DNA from: Schizochytrium sp. TIO01
Lineage: Eukaryota; Sar; Bigyra; Thraustochytrida; Thraustochytriidae
Assembly (NCBI GenBank): GCA_004764695.1
Contig: SMSO01000033.1
Span: 1,131,001 to 1,195,000 of the forward strand
Length of the DNA stretch: 64,000 nucleotides
Direction: 5' to 3'
The position numbers and the translations under genes were made by a program. Shown here in pieces: positions 9,369-20,256 of this stretch. Every line of letters starts with the position of its first letter. Within the stretch, counting starts at the first letter, position 1. The notes beneath the pieces are model-generated. The model had not been told where the DNA came from. It ran no database searches and saw nothing but the letters and a program-made list of their open reading frames with translations.

Positions 9369-12300
9369 ATGAGCCATGCTAAGGGGTTTGGATTCAAACC
9401 ACAACCCGTTGCAGATGTCATAGACCTCACAGATGATGATCCACCTGATGATGTTTCAAAACCATCCCAAACTATACTTTCGCAACCACAAAGCTCGAAA
9501 TCAGGATCTACATCTTCATATTTCCAAACATCCCAACAGAAACCAGTAGAGATACAACCATCTGTATCATCCTTTAAGCCAACTCAGGAAAAACGAGCTA
9601 TTGCGCCGTCAACAACATCGTCTACATCAGCAACTTCAAGGGGGTCCACTTCTATTGGTACAACCCAACAAAAGACCTATTCGACTCTGCGCGCTGCTGC
9701 CTTTGCAGATGATGTTGATGCCTTGCTCTCAGATTTGCCTCCTTTAGAAAACAGCCTAAAACCGAAGGGACACTCCATCACTGCCGCTTTCGGGAAATCA
9801 AGCTCGAAAACAACTCAAGGACCTGCCCGCCCTCATCATCATCCAGCTCCACCACCTAAACCAGCTCCACCACCTAAACCAGCTCCACCACCTAAACCAG
9901 CTCCACCACCTAAACCAGCTCCACCACCTAAACCAGCTCCACCACCTAAACCAGCCCCACCACCTAAACCAAGTGTTCCGTCTAAACTAGTTTCTTCGCC
10001 TACTTCGAGGCCTCCGCCTGAAGTGCAACCACCCACGCTGGAAGTTCTCCCACCCAAGAGATTAGCACCATCGACAATGGCCACTCCTCGAGCTCATCCG
10101 CCAATTATCGCACGGCCGAAGTCGCCGATCGAATCTACTTCTGCTCCAACATCTGTCTCGCAAATCCCCTCAGAGTCAACGTCTTCAAATATTCATAAGA
10201 TTAAGGATGTGGAATCTGCCGTGCAACCGCCAGTACCTGCAGGTATCTCTGTCAGCTCCCCAACTACACAATCGTCATCAGTATCAACTGCTGTGCAACC
10301 CAAGGTCCCCAACAGCAAGCCGGCGCCATCGTCACTTTCTCTGAAACAGGAAGTCGCCCGCAAACTCCTGGATAGTCGAAACAAAGCTGCAAAGCAGCCG
10401 CCTGTTGCTGTTGCGTCTAAGCCACGCAGATCGAACCACACCAGACCCGCATCATTGATGCCAATTCTGAATTCGAGTTCATCAGACCAGGATCTTTCGT
10501 CATTCATTACACATCGAGACCCTAGCAAACCCGCATCGAGCTCTAAATCTTCGAAAGGTGGAGAAGACTCGGCATCAACAGACAATGATGCGAAGAAACC
10601 AGGTTTTAAACGGCCCAAAGTTCGCCGTATGCAGAGTACTGGAGATTCGTCACGATGGATGTCTGTCAAGGTACCTGGTTTTCTTGAAACATTCCTGCAA
10701 TGGGATTTTACCTCTATTGATCGTGAGTTCAACTCATCAAAATCTCCGACTTCTTCGTCTTCACAACGCCAGAAGCACTCAAAGCATGCACGCCGTGATA
10801 AAACAGAAGTAGAGGACCCTTTCGCGCGCCCCTCTTCAAGCTCACGTTCATCAAATACAATAGGCTTTGCGGGCTCGACTACTAAAGGGCAAAACAAAAG
10901 GCAAGCTTCTTCATCACCTCCTCGAGATTCTAAGCGTGGGCAAGTAAGTAGCAAGACAAATAGCAATGGGGGGCTGATCAGCGTAAGCACTAGTTCTCTT
11001 CGTGATGTTCCTCTAAAGTTCTATTCTTCACAAGAGTATGCAGAGGTTTTCCTTCCGCTCGTACTAGAGGAAGCCCTCGAAGAAGCACGCACATGTCTCC
11101 GGCGAGGTCGCATTGCAGAGCAGCGCTGTCCATGGAGCGCCGAAATTTTGCCCACCAAAAAACTTCAATATGGCTCATCTGGTTCATCTTCCTCGTCTGC
11201 GACTGCACAATCAAGTACGAATGATGATTTTTTCACTAAGTCAACGTCTTTGAGCTTGAAGCCAGTTATGTTGCGGTTCGCCTTGCAGACCTACAAATGT
11301 CAGTCCAAGGCTGAGGTTGTGCAGCATGAAAAGGAGTTTGCACGTTTGCCAAGGTATGATTTGGCACGCGTGGCTGAGCGAGACTATATGAAGAGTCACG
11401 GAATTCGAAAGTTTGGTATCATGGCGCCGAGCACGATCACACAAGGTGATGTAATTGTTTTCTCCTCGTCAAAGGATTATTACGATAAGAAAGGTGTCCG
11501 TTCTTCAAGCCTTGCACCAACTTCTGCTCTCGGTGTCGTGCATGGTTCTTCGCGGATAAGTTTTACGAGACTGCCACATAACAAAGATCCTACAGGATGC
11601 TCTTACGAGATCGAATGTTTTGTGCCTGTGACCCTTCTGTCTAAGGCAACTCTACCTAGATTTGTCTATGGTTGGCGTGTTTCAAATTGTATCACCTCAT
11701 GGCGCGAGTACGACGCTGTGGCCCAAGTTGTTGGAGTAAACGGGGCTAAATACCCCTTGCTAGAGACCCTTCTAGATGGTAGGGGACAAGGTCTTTTGAA
11801 CCAGAACAGCAGCTCTGGTAGCAACAACAACTGCTTGAATGATGAACCGGAAGATAATATATCCGTGCCTGGTGCAGACGAGAAACTCTTACAATATCTT
11901 AGAGAGTCTTATAATGCCAGTCAGTTTAAGGCTATTCTTAAAGCTGCGGCGAAAACAAGGGGCTTTACACTTATTCAGGGTCCTCCTGGTACCGGTAAAA
12001 CTCATACTTTGCTTGGTATCATGAACCTTTTGCACGTTAGTGTTTTCCAGCGGTTTTATGATAGTCAATTGCTTAGCCCAAACCTTGATGTGGAGGGTAG
12101 TTCCACCCCATCACCTCCTGCTAATAGTAGCAGTAGCAACAATCCGAATACAATGTCCGAAATGGATCGTCTTATGCAGATGCCTCATATCCTTGTCACT
12201 GCTCCATCAAACACTGCTGTGGATGGTATGGTTAGTAAGATTCTTTCAAGTCAGTTTCGAGATGGACACGGCAATCAGTACATGCCTGCGATGGTTCGAA

Positions 12301-13739
12301 TTGGTAAGCTTGGGGAGGGAAGTAAAGAAACTGCGGCTATCACACTTGATGCTCAAGTGGAGGTTCTTGTCAAGCGGCTTAGCTCAAACCCTTTGCAAAC
12401 TTTAAATGAGAAAATCCAGGCTCTCGAAGCACATGAGCGGGTTCTTATGCAGGAAACGATGGAGCTTCGGCATCGTGCTGAGTCTATGGCCAAACAGATC
12501 CGGACATTTAAAACTGCTAGCCTTAAGCACTTGGCGTGGATGGATGAAAAGTCCAAAACGGTTGCCATGGATCAAATTTTGGAGGAACGTCATAATGAAG
12601 CTATTCGCATGGATCAACTGCCTGGAATGGAAAAGCAGTATAAACACTATGCTGCTACTTTTCATCAGAATCGTGAGAAACTACAAGCCTGTAGACTTGA
12701 ACTCACCCGATGCCGCATCATTAACTCTTCCCCTTCGCAGTCTGCCATGCGTGCAAAACTTCGAGACTCAGTTCTCGAGCAATCGCAAATCTTTTTTGTG
12801 ACTTTAAGTTCAAGTGCTTTACGACAGATCCAGGAACTCCGTACGCGGTATCGTTTTGAGGTCGTGGTTGTCGATGAAGCAGCACAAGCCACAGAGCCGA
12901 GCGTCCTCATTCCTTTGCAGCATCATGTTGACCATTGTGTACTGGTCGGTGATCCTAAGCAGCTACCTGCCACAGTAATTTCCGACGCTGCTGCAAATCA
13001 TTTTCTTCAGCAAAGTCTTTTTGAACGACTCCAAAATGCTGGGCACCCTAGTTACCTACTAGATACGCAGTATCGTTGCCACCCTCTCATTTCAGCCTTT
13101 CCTTCTCAAGAGTTCTATGAGGGTCGTTTGAAGGATGGGGAGAATGTCCAGGGTGACCAGAAACCTTATGAGATTCCTGGAGTGTCGCGATTCTCGGTTT
13201 TTATGCCTTTGACATTTCTCAATGTGCCAGGAGGTCGCGAGTCCCGTGGTGAGAACTCATTTAGTAATCAGCAAGAAGCAACCCTTGCTCTGAACTTGTA
13301 TGAGACTCTTCGGTTTGTTCTAAGAAAGGATGGGCTGACAGACGATGTAGGCATTGGTATTATCACACCCTATCGCGAACAATTTGACCTTTTGCGTCAC
13401 AAATTTAAAGACTATCGTAAGGACCCACTCCTGCAACTGAACACCGTGGATGGTTTCCAAGGACGGGAATTTGATGTCATTATTCTATCTTGTGTCCGAG
13501 CGGGTGAAATTAACCCCTATTCATACAACGGACGCTCAAAACGCCCGAGTATTGGTTTTGTAAAGGATGCTCGTCGCCTCAATGTGGCCGTAACCCGTGC
13601 AAAGTATGTGTTGATTGTGATAGGCCAAGAACACTCCCTGCGCTCTTCGACTTTATGGTCTCGCTTTCTTGATCATGTTCATACGACTGGATCGTATCGT
13701 AATGTGACAGATGTCCATGAAGATTTACTTCACTTGTAG
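9369..13739 (+). CDS. Sen1/senataxin-like superfamily 1B RNA/DNA helicase
   Basis: A 1456-residue uninterrupted frame from ATG 9369. The C-terminal half carries the SF1 helicase motifs in order: Walker A QGPPGTGKT (870-878), DEAAQATEP (from 1169), GDPKQLPATV (from 1194), QYRCHP (from 1234), VDGFQGREFD (from 1360) and NVAVTRAK (from 1405). A helical insertion of about 100 residues (around 1010-1110) between motifs Ia and II fits the Sen1 'prong'. Sen1/SETX helicases unwind RNA:DNA hybrids and act in transcription termination and genome stability in the nucleus. The N-terminal 600 residues are low-complexity Ser/Pro/Thr. VIDLTDDD (about residues 17-24) matches a SUMO-interacting motif with an acidic tail. 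PAPPPK is repeated seven times from about residue 159. Sen1 is preferred over UPF1 because no Cys/His-rich zinc domain is seen. IGHMBP2/SMUBP2-like members remain possible. Confidence 0.88.
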   Translation: MSHAKGFGFKPQPVADVIDLTDDDPPDDVSKPSQTILSQPQSSKSGSTSSYFQTSQQKPVEIQPSVSSFKPTQEKRAIAPSTTSSTSATSRGSTSIGTTQQKTYSTLRAAAFADDVDALLSDLPPLENSLKPKGHSITAAFGKSSSKTTQGPARPHHHPAPPPKPAPPPKPAPPPKPAPPPKPAPPPKPAPPPKPAPPPKPSVPSKLVSSPTSRPPPEVQPPTLEVLPPKRLAPSTMATPRAHPPIIARPKSPIESTSAPTSVSQIPSESTSSNIHKIKDVESAVQPPVPAGISVSSPTTQSSSVSTAVQPKVPNSKPAPSSLSLKQEVARKLLDSRNKAAKQPPVAVASKPRRSNHTRPASLMPILNSSSSDQDLSSFITHRDPSKPASSSKSSKGGEDSASTDNDAKKPGFKRPKVRRMQSTGDSSRWMSVKVPGFLETFLQWDFTSIDREFNSSKSPTSSSSQRQKHSKHARRDKTEVEDPFARPSSSSRSSNTIGFAGSTTKGQNKRQASSSPPRDSKRGQVSSKTNSNGGLISVSTSSLRDVPLKFYSSQEYAEVFLPLVLEEALEEARTCLRRGRIAEQRCPWSAEILPTKKLQYGSSGSSSSSATAQSSTNDDFFTKSTSLSLKPVMLRFALQTYKCQSKAEVVQHEKEFARLPRYDLARVAERDYMKSHGIRKFGIMAPSTITQGDVIVFSSSKDYYDKKGVRSSSLAPTSALGVVHGSSRISFTRLPHNKDPTGCSYEIECFVPVTLLSKATLPRFVYGWRVSNCITSWREYDAVAQVVGVNGAKYPLLETLLDGRGQGLLNQNSSSGSNNNCLNDEPEDNISVPGADEKLLQYLRESYNASQFKAILKAAAKTRGFTLIQGPPGTGKTHTLLGIMNLLHVSVFQRFYDSQLLSPNLDVEGSSTPSPPANSSSSNNPNTMSEMDRLMQMPHILVTAPSNTAVDGMVSKILSSQFRDGHGNQYMPAMVRIGKLGEGSKETAAITLDAQVEVLVKRLSSNPLQTLNEKIQALEAHERVLMQETMELRHRAESMAKQIRTFKTASLKHLAWMDEKSKTVAMDQILEERHNEAIRMDQLPGMEKQYKHYAATFHQNREKLQACRLELTRCRIINSSPSQSAMRAKLRDSVLEQSQIFFVTLSSSALRQIQELRTRYRFEVVVVDEAAQATEPSVLIPLQHHVDHCVLVGDPKQLPATVISDAAANHFLQQSLFERLQNAGHPSYLLDTQYRCHPLISAFPSQEFYEGRLKDGENVQGDQKPYEIPGVSRFSVFMPLTFLNVPGGRESRGENSFSNQQEATLALNLYETLRFVLRKDGLTDDVGIGIITPYREQFDLLRHKFKDYRKDPLLQLNTVDGFQGREFDVIILSCVRAGEINPYSYNGRSKRPSIGFVKDARRLNVAVTRAKYVLIVIGQEHSLRSSTLWSRFLDHVHTTGSYRNVTDVHEDLLHL
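9843..9968 (+). repeat. In-frame 18-bp minisatellite, seven copies (PAPPPK)
   Basis: Seven tandem copies of an 18-bp unit are identical except for one synonymous T-to-C change in the last copy. They encode PAPPPK repeats in the disordered N-terminal half of the helicase. Near-identity at the DNA level points to recent expansion. Confidence 0.95.
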
Positions 13740-14407
13740 AGACCCCGAGAGTACACTAGATAGACAATTTCAAATACTTTTTAAATTTTCTTCCTTTCCT
13801 ACAATTTATGACTCGGCAGCGAGTGCTAAATATCTACTTCCATTCAGGGTAGCTTGGCACGCTGCAGGTGAGACCCCTTTGCATCACTATAAGTTTTGTC
13901 ATTTGTATGAAGACACAGGGAAAATATGGTATGGAACTATTCGCGTACTCTGTAAGCATATTTTAATTTTAACATAGCATGACTGTAGACTTACTTATAA
14001 CCAGCTTTCTATAAGTCATATTAATTACTAACAAATTCACCTGAGGTAGCAAGTTGTGATGGTATACTAGCAGAGTTCATTCTGACTTTATTTTCTGCTT
14101 AACATGAAAGGTCATTAAAGAAAAATGTTATCATAGAATATAGAAAATTTTTAGCTTGTTTATTAAGATAAAAACCATGTATACTAGGGTGAATTATAAG
14201 ACAGCTCCTTGAAAGCTATCTCTGTTAGTCAGAAATTAAGTCATTCGGTCCATCATAGTACTAATCTAGTATGCGAAGAAATGCGGACAAGGAAAGTAAG
14301 TGCAAACAATCGCCTACTTTCCGTCACCAACATAAGACGTAGCCCTTCAACCACGTGTAAATTGTTTAAGATCTTGCGATACAATAAGTGGGCATTTAGA
14401 ACCCAGC
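13740..14407. other. Convergent 3' spacer
   Basis: About 670 bp between the 3' ends of the helicase and kinesin genes, AT-rich, presumably 3' UTRs and terminators. No gene or repeat array seen. Confidence 0.5.
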
Positions 14408-17400
14408 TTAGTATTTATCACGCCGCATGCGACCAACCATACGGCTTACGAGACCCCGGCTACCATCGGCAGCACCTTCAACTTTGTGTTTGGAATTTGC
14501 AAGCAAGGAAGCAAAGGATTTGCTGCTATTCCCATGAGCATGGGCGTTGTTGGCATGACTAGGCGACTCCCAATCTTTGAAGTTGGTGTGGTGGTGATAA
14601 GGACGGTCGGCACGGGCCTGGTTTGTGGAACGTTGGTTCTCCTGCTCACGAGTTTCCTCTCGAGTATTCAAACTCCTGGCACTCTTTTTCTCACGAGCAA
14701 GATTTGTCTCCTCAGCAGAACTACGGCGACGTTCTTTAGGAGGATTTGAGGAAGATTTAGCAGAAGTCCATGTATCATCGAAAGATAGTACAGGTCCAGC
14801 AGGGCGAAGACCGCTTGAAGCGGTAGTCTTGTAAGGAGTCGAGGTAGTAGAAGCAGGGGAACTTACAGAATTTTCATCCGAGCTTCCTGTCTTCTGACGT
14901 CTGGCTCTAAGGGGAAGTAGAGGCGAAGGGATGTGCTTGAAGCGGTTCGATTTGGAAGCCGCCGATGTAGGTGTAGTATGGCCATCGTACGCCGGGGCTA
15001 CTTGCTTGGCAGCTTGGAGTTGCTCCCTTAGTTGTTCAAGCTCGGTACGAAGGGTGTCAATCTGACGCTCCGCATCAGCTTCACCAACCTGGGCGTCCTT
15101 GGCAAGCTGAGTCGCAGACTCAAGTTGCTTGATAGTTTTCTCGTGCAGTGCACGCTCCTCTGTAAGTTCTTCCTTGTAACGTTTGATGGCATCAAGTTGA
15201 TCGACAACGATGCGGTCAAGACGCTCGAAAGATTTTCGGTGAGACTCTAAGCTCTTACGGCGTGCTCCAGCCACTGCAGCTGCCTCTGCGGCAGGTTTAC
15301 TATTGTCAATATCGGCGTTAGGACTATCTTTTGCAAGCAAAAGCTCCTTAAGCTGTTCAATTTCCCGACTCTGCAGTTGCAGTTCCGCAGAGTGAAGCTT
15401 GCGCATCCTCTCCATTTCCTCTTCGCATTCATTGATGTTTTGAACTAGTGCCTCGATATCACCCAAGCTGTACACGTTGCTCTTCCCTCCCTCCATCATA
15501 CGATTGCGGAGGTTCTTAAGAAGCATCTCAGATTTGTTATCACTGATTTGCTTGGCAGCATCAACGCGGCTGCGGAAAACAGCTTCCATCTCCTCCAAGC
15601 GCTGTGCCATCTCTTGAGCAACTTCCTCACGAATTTCAGTTTCCATCGTAACGCATTTGAGACGTGCATCTGCTAGCTCATGAATGAGTGCGTGGACAAC
15701 AGGGTGTTCCTCTAAGGAGACATTCATGGCCATGTCATCATCAGTATCATAATATTCGTCGGGATATGGAATGGCCTGGCGCTGCTCTTTGCGAGAGCCA
15801 GTTCGTCTGTGACCTGGCGTGCCATTGTTGTTGTGGTTGCTTGGAGTCATCATTGCGTTTGCGCCACGCTGGTTACCACGAATGCGCCTTCCATCAATAT
15901 CATACTGGGCACCACCGCTTTTGCGACGTGTGAATGCCTTGCGAGCAACCTTTACATTTTTTACAAGTGCGCCGTACTTCAGCGCATGTGCTGTTTCATC
16001 GTAATCTTCTGGCCTGGCGCTGGCATTGACAATCATTGCGACTCCTCCGCAATTAGATCCAACGAAGCAATCCCTGAAAAGGAGGGTCAGCTTACTCTCA
16101 CGAAATGGAACCATTTTCTCCCGCTTGTTTAAACGCTTCTGTTTTTGATTCAAACGCAAGGTGTCGAGGCATCGCATAAGGTTCATCAAGGAACAGTTAA
16201 TGTTGGATGCCTCGCGCTGTCTTGCTCGAGAGGAGTTTGTACGCTTACCTCGCTCGGATCCGGCAAGATCAACAATGTAAAGTCGAGCGGGCTTGCTACT
16301 TCTAGCTGCTCGGCCCTTCTGCTCGACAGTCACGACGAAGACCGAATGGCTACGGCTAGATTGCAAGTTGCATTCTGTTTCATGTGTTTCCCGTGCTTCA
16401 CGACCTCGAATAAGAATGTCAAGACCTTCTGCGCAAGAGTAGATTGGCGTGGACTTGAGACCTTCCACCTCGACACCTTCGTCACGAAGCTTGATCTTCA
16501 GACGCTCCTTTGCAAGATAGTGGGCTTTGGCAGGTGCTTGCAGATCATGTACTTGCTCATTGTAGATTTGCAGATAAGACACCTCGACCTTTGGAAGGTA
16601 TTCCTCTGGATCATCAAAACCGTAAAGTTGCACCTTCTTCTCAAGCTGATCAAAAACTGATTGAAGTGTTCGTGGGATGATACCTGGGTTCTCCTCGCAG
16701 CCCTCCACAGTGTATGTTTTACCTGCATTAGTCACACCATATGCAAAGAGGAGGCCGTCTTTGCCTTCTTCAATAAGTGTTTCTACGAGGGGTAACGTTG
16801 TGGCTTCAAAGAGTTCTGATTGAGTGGTAGGCTTATCGAAGATCCGTGTGAATTTATATTTGCCACCAGTCTCGCGATTCTTGAAGGATTGACTTTCTTC
16901 AGGTGCAACAGTATCTACGGTCATTTCATCTACAACTTGCAGTGTGTCATCCTCAGCACGAGTAAAAATTAACTCGGAGCGTTCATCGGAACGGTGTTCG
17001 TGAGGGCGAAGTCTTAAATAAACCTTGACCATGTCACCATCAACCACATCGTCGGTTTCAGGATACGCCTGATTGAATTTAGGAGGGGGTGTGTACGGGA
17101 GCTCATCGCGATACATGGTGTCAGATTCCGAGCCTGAAGCAGAGCGTGGCTCACGCTCCGGAGTTGCAGGATTGATCATTGCTGCCTTTGAAGCTTGATG
17201 CAAGTTTTCTCCAGTTGACACAGTCTTTGACTTTGTTGGTTTGTTGTTGTTGCTGTTGTTTTCACCGCTGCTACTGCCGTCAGAGCTACTTTTTCGGCTC
17301 CCTGAGCTTGTGGACGCGCTACTGCTGCAGGTCCCTGAGTTGGTGTCAGAGCTGAGGCTGCTTGATGCAGAAGAAGCTGTTCCTGGTCTCTTTCGCGAAG

Positions 17401-17779
17401 TTTGCGGCTTGTTTAATTGCGGACGACCTTGGTGTGCTGATTTTCCAGGGTAGGTTGCGTGTTGCAAATTCCTGCTTCTTGGTGTCTGCGAGCTTGGAAT
17501 ACGATTTCCACTCGAGACAGAACTCGTGTGAAACTTCGACGCGGATTTCGCTCTGGAGATTGACGTGGGCGGCTTGGATGCCGTCGCAGGTCTCACAGCT
17601 GAAGAGCCCTCAACGCCTCCACAGGGCTGTGAAAAAGTGGTCTCGAGATTATCTTTCGAGCTCCCAGCCTGCGGTGCAAAGTCTCTCCCGGTGGCCGCTA
17701 GCGATGGAGGCGCCTCGAGATCCAAGGCTCCTCCGTGCCTGTGCTGCTGCTGCGCGAAACTCCGAGTTTGCTGCGCCAT
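14408..17779 (-). CDS. Kinesin motor protein, kinesin-6 (KIF20/KIF23)-like
   Basis: 1123 residues from the ATG at 17777-17779. The frame is open further upstream but without an ATG. An N-terminal extension of about 250 residues is Ser/Asn/Lys-rich and probably disordered. The motor spans about 251-607: VKVYLRLRP (from 251), P-loop GVTNAGKT (348-355), switch I NLQSSRSHS (about 470), switch II VDLAGSERG (about 500) and FRESKLTLLF. The P-loop form GVTNAGKT and the MIVNASARPEDYDETAHALKYG ending resemble kinesin-6 motors (GxTNSGKT; YDETLxVLKFSA). The rest is coiled coil (about 665-930) and a basic Ser/Arg-rich tail. Kinesin-6 members are plus-end motors of the central spindle and cytokinesis; that role is inferred here. 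The N-terminal position of the motor fits. Subfamily is less certain than family. Confidence 0.88.
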   Translation of the reverse strand: MAQQTRSFAQQQHRHGGALDLEAPPSLAATGRDFAPQAGSSKDNLETTFSQPCGGVEGSSAVRPATASKPPTSISRAKSASKFHTSSVSSGNRIPSSQTPRSRNLQHATYPGKSAHQGRPQLNKPQTSRKRPGTASSASSSLSSDTNSGTCSSSASTSSGSRKSSSDGSSSGENNSNNNKPTKSKTVSTGENLHQASKAAMINPATPEREPRSASGSESDTMYRDELPYTPPPKFNQAYPETDDVVDGDMVKVYLRLRPHEHRSDERSELIFTRAEDDTLQVVDEMTVDTVAPEESQSFKNRETGGKYKFTRIFDKPTTQSELFEATTLPLVETLIEEGKDGLLFAYGVTNAGKTYTVEGCEENPGIIPRTLQSVFDQLEKKVQLYGFDDPEEYLPKVEVSYLQIYNEQVHDLQAPAKAHYLAKERLKIKLRDEGVEVEGLKSTPIYSCAEGLDILIRGREARETHETECNLQSSRSHSVFVVTVEQKGRAARSSKPARLYIVDLAGSERGKRTNSSRARQREASNINCSLMNLMRCLDTLRLNQKQKRLNKREKMVPFRESKLTLLFRDCFVGSNCGGVAMIVNASARPEDYDETAHALKYGALVKNVKVARKAFTRRKSGGAQYDIDGRRIRGNQRGANAMMTPSNHNNNGTPGHRRTGSRKEQRQAIPYPDEYYDTDDDMAMNVSLEEHPVVHALIHELADARLKCVTMETEIREEVAQEMAQRLEEMEAVFRSRVDAAKQISDNKSEMLLKNLRNRMMEGGKSNVYSLGDIEALVQNINECEEEMERMRKLHSAELQLQSREIEQLKELLLAKDSPNADIDNSKPAAEAAAVAGARRKSLESHRKSFERLDRIVVDQLDAIKRYKEELTEERALHEKTIKQLESATQLAKDAQVGEADAERQIDTLRTELEQLREQLQAAKQVAPAYDGHTTPTSAASKSNRFKHIPSPLLPLRARRQKTGSSDENSVSSPASTTSTPYKTTASSGLRPAGPVLSFDDTWTSAKSSSNPPKERRRSSAEETNLAREKKSARSLNTREETREQENQRSTNQARADRPYHHHTNFKDWESPSHANNAHAHGNSSKSFASLLANSKHKVEGAADGSRGLVSRMVGRMRRDKY

Positions 17780-20256
17780 GCCGACACTCGTGGGCCGAGC
17801 AGAATTCTTGTAGGCCCGAAACCGTCTCCAGCGCACACCAACCGAGCGAGAACACTGTCTGTGACTGCTTTCCTTGTCTAAGCGCCGCTTTTGATTGTTG
17901 GTATTGGCCCAGTGGAACTATGGATGCACTATTTGAGGTGTTGGAGTGCTCAATTTGTAAAGTTAACGCTGTAATGAAAACTATGGAGAATGAAAACAAA
18001 AACAAAAACAAAAATACGAAAGGGAAGGGGCGCAGTTGAATTCGCACAGCCAGTGTCGCGAAACGATTTTACACGATGAAACCAAAATCAGCTTTGAGTT
18101 CTTTCCTTGTTGTTGATCGACAAGCCCTCAGGATTGGTTGGGTATTCCGCAATGAGTGAAGAGCGCGAAAGCGGTTTGAGAGATTTTAGGTCGTGACGGA
18201 TAGAAGTCGAACCAGCTTTCAGTTCATGACACAGTCCTTGAATATACTACTCTGCTTCTCTCGCTTCGGCTGCTACCTTGACACTTGCAAGAGTCTAGAA
18301 GATGAGCTAGGCGCCTTTTGATTGGATGTTATTGAATGTTTGCTCAAGATGGTTGAATAATACGCGTAAAAGGTTATATATTTACAGAAGAATTTACGCA
18401 GATGGGTTTTTGTTGAGGATGAGAGTCGGGTCGCTGCAAGCTCGGGAAATGTAGCGGTGCGAGAGTCGGCGCTTTTGACGAGATCGGCGGGGGTTTCTTT
18501 GATTTATTCTTTCTCCTGAGAACGAGCAGAGGTTTCATCTCCTTCGTAGGAACTTAGCTCCATCGTTACATTTTTTTAATTTTTTTTACTACTTCTATTC
18601 CTACAAATAACATCACAGTCACGACCCAAACATGTGAATAAAAGGAATGGCAGGCGAGCTTGTAGATACACCACTGCCTTAATAAACCACCATGTGGGTA
18701 TGCTGCTAGCTCATCTCCTTTGTTTTGCATCAAGCTATTGCTTGCTATTCCTATGTCTCAGTAAACAATCCATTCAATGACTTCTTTCTCTTTACGGGTT
18801 AAAAGAAATTCTTCAACTTGAAAATGAAGGCTCGCTTTACTTACAGCTATCTATATATCTGCAGGCTTTACATTGTTGAAGCGAGGGCTCGTCGCCTCTA
18901 GTGGTTTCCTGAGAACGTCCAGGGGTTTCGTCATTTGTGAGCCTGCAGCTTGTTGGTTACCCATCTTCCTCTCGTACTAAAGGGCTTCATTCTAAAGAAA
19001 GCAAGTGTGGCGCAAACTTTGCAGAGAACCGTTTCTTCTTTGCAGAACCCATTTTGCTGGTTCGAATTTCTTTCTCTAAAAAACAGAATCAGGGCTCCTT
19101 CTTCTCGGAAAGGCGACTTAGGCTCTCGGCCTCCGCTCATTATGGGTCGGATGGAACTTTTGTTACGCAGACAGGACTTTAAGTTTGATGAGAGACTGAT
19201 GATCAGTGAAGGTGAACGCATAGTATTGGACAGCTTGTCTGCTCGGAGTTGGCGCGATGATGCCAATGGGGTAGAGATTTTCTTTATCGATAATGAAAAA
19301 GTGGAATGGCTTCTTTACCTCTGAGTAGGTGGTAGGTACCAACGAGTACCGATTAGTTGTTTTCTGACAATAGTAGTTCTTTCACATCTTCGACATTCGC
19401 ATGTAGTATGTCGTCTCTGTGCTTTTAAAATAAAATGTAATAATGAATTGCTTTGGCTTCAGTTTTCGCTCAAGCTAATAAATCTGATGCGAACTGATGA
19501 TTTTTGCAGTACATGTACTGTTGCGATAATCGTTCTCTAAATTTCATTGTTAACTGAGCTCTCATTGCGCGATTTCAAGGCACTATCGCGTCATATGTCA
19601 TCGTGCATAATCATCAAATGCATGATCGGCCACCACCGTCGATCGCTACTCCGTTGCTTAGTTTATGGCATCAACGAATTGAGTTTGGTGTTACTGCTTT
19701 TCAAAAAAAGGTTATATTTTGATTTTATTCTATTAATATAATATAAGAGGAGATTGTGAAAATAAAAATAAAAAATCACACAAAAAACAGAAAAAACCAC
19801 GAATGTTGCTGACGCTCGTGCTGTGTATCGGTATGTTTCTGAAACAACTAAGTTCTAGTATGCTTGCTGTCCCCTGCAACTCGGTGCTGTTCGAGGTAAC
19901 TGCATGATTCAGTTAACAGCTAATTCCTCTATCCAGACAAGTTTTGGTGCCTATCATGAAACTACCGATAACAAGTGTGGAAATTGCTGTATCCTCATGC
20001 TGAAATTGAATAGGGCGGGAAAATGGCCCCAGGGCAAATAGGTTGCTGAAGCATCAACTAGTACTGAAAGCCAACGAGTTGTACAAGATAATAACCAGAA
20101 AGACATTCACGTTTTTAAATCTTTCTTTTCTTCTTCTTTGTTAAAAAAAGGGGAGAGAAATAAAAAAACACTCTGCGCCGGACAGTAAATATACGAGAGC
20201 ATGCATTTTTCTCAGAAATGTGAACAAGTACGATGACCATCATATCCACCATCATA
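17780..20256. other. Intergenic region, no gene recognised
   Basis: About 2.5 kb between the kinesin 5' end and the VPS39-like 3' end. It should contain the kinesin promoter and the VPS39 3' UTR. Small open frames exist on both strands, but none has a motif. At 18966-18978 the minus strand reads AGTACGAGAGGAA, the sarcin-ricin-loop consensus of large-subunit rRNA, without other rRNA signatures nearby (see findings). Confidence 0.45.

Noticed and set aside
10193-10990. 265-codon minus-strand frame inside the helicase gene
   Set aside because: Shadow of the Ser/Pro-rich helicase N-terminus; composition explained by the sense strand.
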